Shown here in pieces: positions 61,098-64,000 of a DNA stretch of 64,000 bases; positions within the stretch are counted from its first letter, which is position 1; every line of letters starts with the position of its first letter. The stretch lies in contig JAVSML010018968.1 of assembly GCA_038503035.1 (NCBI GenBank), forward strand, positions 1-64,000, given 5' to 3'. The translations under genes and the position numbers were made by a program. The stretch is from Crocodylus rhombifer (Eukaryota; Chordata; Crocodylia; Crocodylidae). The notes beneath the pieces were generated by a model. It saw only the letters and a list, made by a program, of their open reading frames with translations, was not told the origin of the DNA and did no database searches.

Positions 61098-62844
61098 CAG
61101 AGCCCCTTGTTTTTCCAGTCTATCTCAGTGCCAGCTGGAATCACTGCTACCTCCATCTCTGCCATCCACCTTCATTATCTCCTCTCCCTATAATTGGGTA
61201 TGATTTGTCATGGGACTGATCTGTACCACCTTTTTCAAGCCCTAACTATACCATGTCAAATTACTGATAATGAAACCAATAACCCAGGGACACGGTGGGA
61301 TCATGACTTTACAGGCCTTTCCAGTTGACTTGCTTTATATTTTCTTTCCAGGATTTATTTTGTTCACTGAACTTTTTGGTTCTTTTTTTTTTCTACCTTG
61401 GGTCCTGTTTCTGTTTGGCATTCCCCAACTGTGTATCTTCAAGGTTAGGCATAACCACTGAGCATTCAACTATGCGACAGAGTCCCTCAGGAGATTGTGC
61501 AAATCACTCTAAGTGACCGGTCCCTTCTGCTAATGTAGCTTCCCAGTGGTCTCCAAACCTTCGGCTCAGGTTCTCCAAAGTCCAGCAGCAGGCTCTGGGC
61601 TTGGAAGAGTCAGTCACATCCCTTCTTCCTAACCTTTTGATTCCCTGTTGTCATTTGTCTCGTTTCTGTCCCGCATCACTGATTGTGCATGATCAATCTC
61701 TGGAGATTGTTTCTATGAATAACTCTCAACAATCTGGCATAGAAATGTGGAAGTCATGCTCCAAAATGAATGAGGACCAGAATCAAGGTCGTTGCATTAT
61801 AAAGCTAGACATATTGCAAGAATCCCTTCAATTAAAATGATTTATGAAGTCATGTTTCTCTATTGCTTCTTCAATACCCAATTTTTTTCAAAATGCCATT
61901 AAAGGGCCAGAGTTTGGTGATGGATAACCAGAGACTGAAAAGATGCATGGGAATTTTATATGATGCCAGGAATGTCAAAATACCCCACACATTCCTAATC
62001 AATTGATTAATGTGGTTTTACATCGCACCTTCCACATTTAACAGCTTTCCTTTGAAATGTTTCTTGCGTTATTGGCACATAAGCTTGTAAACTTTTACCT
62101 GGGTTTTTACCTGTATAGTTTTGAGCTGTGGTGCAAGCAACCAACTAGACATTGTAATCTTTCCTGGACATTTTCCGGCACTATTAAAATAAACATCTAC
62201 ATTGTCTTGTATTATGTCAGGTTTTACTGCTGGCATTAGCTGGTACCTGTTATCACATGTATGTAACATAAGCATCTGAGTTTGATCCACGGAGCTCTTA
62301 CCCTGTAAATCATCTTGCTTAGCAAACAAAACTGACTCTTCTCTTGCTTACTTAAAATGTACACTGCTATGGCTCCATGGACTTTCACCAGTGTAAGTGA
62401 AAGGAGTGTCATATCCTGTGCCATTAGCACCGCCATACGGAACGTGTCAGCTTGCTTTCAGATTTCATACAAAAAGCCGAACTGACCTGTTCTTAACACA
62501 CAAATGTGAACTCAAAGGACAAAGACATTTAGAACTTAAGAAGTCACAGTGATGCTTCCCTTTGCCATAATTTCACTTCTCTCAAGGTAAAGCTGTTCTT
62601 CACTGTTGCAACAGACTGAACAATTGGGTCTACACAGAAATAGGTGACGTGATGACATATAAGCTTCTGACTCATCATGAGCTCTCACAAGGGAGTAGCA
62701 TTAGTGCGAGCTACTTGTCTATTTGGGGGTAATCATACCATTAATGCATGTGACAAATGTGTGGGGAATATGCTTTCTTCCAGAAAAGCTCCATTCCAGC
62801 TTTTGCTGACTCCTAAGTAGTAAGTATGAAAACCAGAAAGTCAT

Positions 62845-63650
62845 CTTGTAACAGAGAGCCAGGGGCTCCTGTTAATTTTAGAGGAAAAGGTAGCAGGCTG
62901 AGCTGACTCCATAGGGGTGGAGGGCTAACTGCTAGGGAATCGGCAGGCTTGCAGCCATCCAGATACAGGCTGGGTGCAGGGAGAGTAACTCTCCCCAGGA
63001 AATGAGGGGCAGAGCAGTACGCTGCACCAGGGCTGGCATCTTGCTTGCTCGGAATAGCAGAGCACCAAGCAGCTGAGTGAAGCAGCAGCTAGAAAACAGG
63101 TGGGTTATCAGGCCCAGAATGGAAACTCCTGTGTGTGGCTATAGGGTCACTTGACTGGAAGGGACTGAGCTTAGGAGGCACATAAAGCAAGTGCCTGAGA
63201 CTGGCAGGCAGCCAGTCTGGTCCTGCAGGCAGCAGGGAGAGAGGCTCTACAGCCAGATGGTTGTAGGGGACCAGCCGTACTGATCCAGCCTGGGACTGCA
63301 CGTATGGTGCTTAGAGCTGGTGGGGGAGTATGACCCTGCATGGGGAGAGTTTTGTCGTATAGCCAGTGGGCTGGAGTTTATGTTCAGACCCAGTCTGGGA
63401 ATAGTTTTTGTTGTAGACCATGGGCTTACATATTGGTTTTAGTTTAAACCGGTGGACTGGATTGTGACTATCAAGGGAGGATACGAGCAGACTAGCCAGG
63501 GGTCAGGGCTCAAGACACGGACAGGGAGAGGCTGAAAGAGAGAGAGACAGAGGAGGTGGCCTGAGGCCAAGAAGGGTAGGCCTGCAGCCCAAGAGAGCAA
63601 AGACCATGGCCGGGGCCCCGCAGCCTGAGCGGGATCATAACTTCCTTGCT
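62845..63650. repeat. GC-richer block, possible LTR-like repeat
   Basis: Composition and style (TGTAACAGAGAGCCAGGGGC at the left; purine-rich GAGAGAGAGACAGAGGAGG and CCGGGGCCCCGCAGCCTGAG near the right) differ sharply from both flanks. The left edge could be a TG end. No matching target duplication or polymerase frame was seen, so class and borders remain guesses. Confidence 0.25.
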
Positions 63651-64000
63651 ACTTTGGAACAGGATATTTCAGGAAATGTGAAGTAGGGAGGCTTTGTAGA
63701 TAAGAAGGGCTACAAGGAGAAAAAAAAGTTAGAAGGGAGAAGCAAGTCACTTGAAATCATGAGACAATGTAAGAAAAAACCCTACTATAACAGATATGCT
63801 AGATATGTTTACTTCACAGAATAGCAATCATGCTCTGGATATGGTCAAATCCATGCTTTTAAATATAAAATGACAAGGGACTGTGGAAGGACACAAGTGT
63901 CAGTTCTCTTATCTTTACTCCCAAGGAAGTGATAGACCATGATACAGGCTTTAGAAACGTGCAGTGAATGCAAAAGAGGGACCCATCAAGTCTGGGTGGA
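63651..64000. other. Non-coding, no recognised feature
   Basis: AT-rich intronic sequence to the window edge; I see nothing in it. Confidence 0.45.

Larger units (their letters stand above)
35637..64000 (+). other. CACNG4: CACNG4 intron 1 (continues past the window)
   Basis: It starts with the donor GTAGCG directly after the first exon. I saw no frame encoding the expected second-exon segment (the HFPED-type loop region) anywhere to 64000. Human CACNG4 is also known to have a long first intron, so this extent is plausible. The intron holds the repeats listed separately. Stretches not otherwise listed (36.6-41.9, 42.2-47.2, 48.7-50.4, 50.6-51.7, 52.2-55.5, 56.0-57.8, 58.0-59.9 and 61.1-62.8 kb) show no gene and no repeat I can name. 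Confidence 0.75.

Overview
The window is vertebrate nuclear DNA, most likely from a crocodilian such as an alligator, or failing that a turtle. Interspersed repeats are dominated by CR1 LINEs whose 3' ends finish in short CTATGAAA-type repeats. A Penelope-like element with a GIY-YIG endonuclease, several hAT-type DNA transposons and MITEs, and old MIR/L2 relics are also present. I recognised no mammalian L1 or Alu. The species call is inference. A run of 10 N inside a long TG repeat shows that this is a draft assembly.

Only one host gene is recognisable: the first coding exon of CACNG4, a TARP/calcium-channel gamma-4 subunit, on the + strand at 35414-35636 in a strong CpG island (about 34.9-35.96 kb). 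The first 35 kb is upstream of the gene. By the known amniote order CACNG5-CACNG4-CACNG1 it would lie toward CACNG5, but no CACNG5 exon was seen. Everything after 35637 is read as CACNG4 intron 1; I did not find exon 2. A 7-codon upstream ORF overlaps the CACNG4 start codon. A tandem array of about ten G-rich units of about 60 bp begins roughly 315 bp after the splice donor.

Repeat layout: CR1 antisense scrap (4.07 kb); MITE A fragment (4.9 kb); 5'-truncated CR1 (6.13-8.47 kb); foldback hAT-like element with 8-bp target duplication (11.28-12.10 kb); L2 relic (12.7 kb); Penelope-like element (14.7-16.05 kb); MITE A and MITE B (16.4-17.2 kb); second CR1 (17.86-20.94 kb) split by a 1.28-kb TG...CA insertion with 5-bp duplications, probably a solo LTR; possible LTR-like block (22.5-23.5 kb); MIR (24.76 kb); MITE A (25.7 and 28.9 kb); MITE C (29.4 kb); decayed hAT transposase with a TTF/ZMYM-type N-terminus on the minus strand (31.3-33.5 kb); Penelope 3' tail (34.1-34.3 kb). 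Inside the intron: MIR (41.9 kb), hAT-Charlie-type element carrying a nested MITE A (47.24-48.10 kb), MITE B (48.36-48.69 kb), TG microsatellite with gap (50.4 kb), CR1 3' ends (51.76 and 55.64 kb), L2 relic (57.85 kb), a second foldback hAT-like copy (60.28-61.09 kb) and a possible LTR-like block (62.8-63.65 kb).

The most informative observations are the two copies of the foldback hAT-like family with near-perfect 8-bp target duplications, the clean TG...CA insertion inside a CR1 reverse transcriptase, the G-run minisatellite just inside CACNG4 intron 1, the start-overlapping uORF, and conserved hairpins in two MITE families. No new gene system is claimed: nearly everything here is transposon archaeology around one neuronal gene promoter.
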